NCBI GenBank assembly: GCA_003138855.1
Contig: PLHF01000056.1
Coordinates: 1-53,409, forward strand
Length of the DNA: 53,409 bases
Source of the DNA: Acidimicrobiaceae bacterium
GTDB lineage: Bacteria; Actinomycetota; Acidimicrobiia; Acidimicrobiales; RAAP-2
Reading direction: 5' to 3'
Positions 52,832 to 53,409 of the stretch are shown piece by piece (positions within the stretch are counted from its first letter, which is position 1; every line of letters begins with the position of its first letter). The notes beneath the pieces were generated by a model. That model searched no databases, was not told the origin of the DNA, and saw nothing but the letters and a program-made list of their open reading frames with translations. The translations under genes and the position numbers were made by a program.

Positions 52832-53409
52832 TCAGCGTCGTGACAGGCCGCCGCTCTTGCATGCCACGCACAACCTGGCAAAGGGCAGGGCACGGAGCCG
52901 GGCCTTCGGAATCGGCTGATGGCATCGCTCGCAACTGCCGTAGGTCTTGCGCTCGATCTTCTTCAGTGCGTCATCGATCTCCTCGACAGCCAGCCCCGCC
53001 TGCACCGAGAGGGCCAGGTTCCGCTCGCGGTCGACGGTCACGGTGCCGCCCTCCCCCGACTCCTCGTCGAACTGGACGTCCCCGGGCTCACGCTCGAGGG
53101 CCAGCGAGTCGGCTTCGGCCCGCAGATCGACCGACTGCTTCCGGTGGGTGTCGCGCTCCTCGAGCAGCTGCGCTCTCTGCTCCTCGAGGAACTTGACCTC
53201 ATTGGCATACGGGCCGACGGTGGGGCGCTTCGGCGGTGCCGGCGTGCTGGCGGCCTTCTTGGTAGCCACTGCCTGCCGCTCCTCGGGAGCGGTCTTCGTG
53301 GTCGGCCCCGGCATCTTCGTGGCCGCGGGCGCCGCCTTCGTGGCCGCGGGGGCGGTCCTCTTCGCCGCGGGTGCTGCCTTCTTGGCCGGTGCCGCTGCCT
53401 TCTTGGCCG
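52832..53409 (-). CDS. TraR/DksA-family zinc-finger protein with H1-like tail, 5' end outside window
   Basis: The C-terminal part is a DksA/TraR zinc finger, C-x2-C-x17-C-x2-C (CERCHQPIPKARLRALPFARLCVAC), preceded by a coiled-coil (EVKFLEEQRAQLLEERDTHRKQSVDLRAEADSLALE) and the family block LALSVQAGLAVEEIDDALKKIERKTYGSCERC. The frame is open to the window edge: upstream of a Met at 53314, 31 codons encode Ala/Lys/Pro repeats (AAPAATK, AKKAA) like histone H1 tails, so the true start lies outside. DksA-like proteins bind the RNA polymerase secondary channel; the tail may bind DNA. The neighbour order with lspA and rluD is seen in Streptomyces. Confidence 0.9.
   Translation of the reverse strand, partial: AKKAAAPAKKAAPAAKRTAPAATKAAPAATKMPGPTTKTAPEERQAVATKKAASTPAPPKRPTVGPYANEVKFLEEQRAQLLEERDTHRKQSVDLRAEADSLALEREPGDVQFDEESGEGGTVTVDRERNLALSVQAGLAVEEIDDALKKIERKTYGSCERCHQPIPKARLRALPFARLCVACKSGGLSRR

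Overview
The window (about 70% G+C) looks like chromosomal core DNA of a Gram-positive, menaquinone-using actinobacterium. A deep-branching class such as Acidimicrobiia is my best guess. Signs of this are a bacterial proteasome activator (Bpa), a DUF3151 protein, a DnaE1-type polymerase with an intact PHP nuclease site, a mycobacterial-style PyrR leader, type II dehydroquinase, and the gene order TraR/DksA - lspA - rluD. I see no insertion sequences, prophage, CRISPR arrays, tRNA or rRNA genes. The placement is inferred from gene content, not from a phylogeny.

Layout. 1-1.8 kb: the end of a PxpC (5-oxoprolinase/carboxyltransferase) protein and an orphan gene. 1.8-11 kb (minus): a seven-gene pyrimidine operon, pyrR-pyrB-pyrC-carA-carB-pyrD-pyrF, with overlapping or almost touching reading frames and a PyrR-binding RNA hairpin just before pyrR. 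11.1-12.7 kb: a DHA2-type drug exporter sitting between nusB and pyrR. 12.9-18.4 kb (minus): aroC-aroK-aroB-aroQ-pepP-efp, then nusB. 18.5-24 kb: prepilin peptidase, dienelactone hydrolase, a PAS/GGDEF diguanylate cyclase, NfuA divergent from a cysteine-rich protein, and two small proteins. 24.2-27.2 kb (minus): tyrS, DUF3151, a lipoprotein and a flavin reductase. 27.3-30.2 kb (plus): carotenoid oxygenase and an LCP cell-wall ligase. 30.2-36.1 kb: menaquinone genes menD, menH, menA, menB, menE on alternating strands. 36.1-41.8 kb: an SDR dehydrogenase, a YyaL-type protein with a coupled unknown gene, and a phosphodiesterase coupled to Bpa. 41.9-45.5 kb: dnaE. 45.8-53.4 kb: an unknown gene, an Rrf2 regulator, two channel-like membrane proteins facing each other across a strong hairpin, another membrane protein, a histidine phosphatase, a sigma factor, rluD, lspA and a DksA-like protein with a histone-H1-like tail.

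Regulatory reading. Many first genes lack a Shine-Dalgarno sequence and instead have a TANNNT box 5-8 nt before the start codon, the pattern of leaderless transcripts. At three divergent gene pairs (nfuA/cysteine-rich protein, tyrS/carotenoid oxygenase, menB/menE) the two opposing -10 boxes overlap, which suggests bidirectional promoters. The other strong regulatory element is the PyrR loop, whose loop bases can pair with the pyrR ribosome-binding site. I found no clearly new defence or mobile system. The best candidates for something undescribed are the shared promoters, the NfuA/cysteine-rich pair, the phosphodiesterase-Bpa operon, and the Rrf2/degenerate channel neighbourhood.
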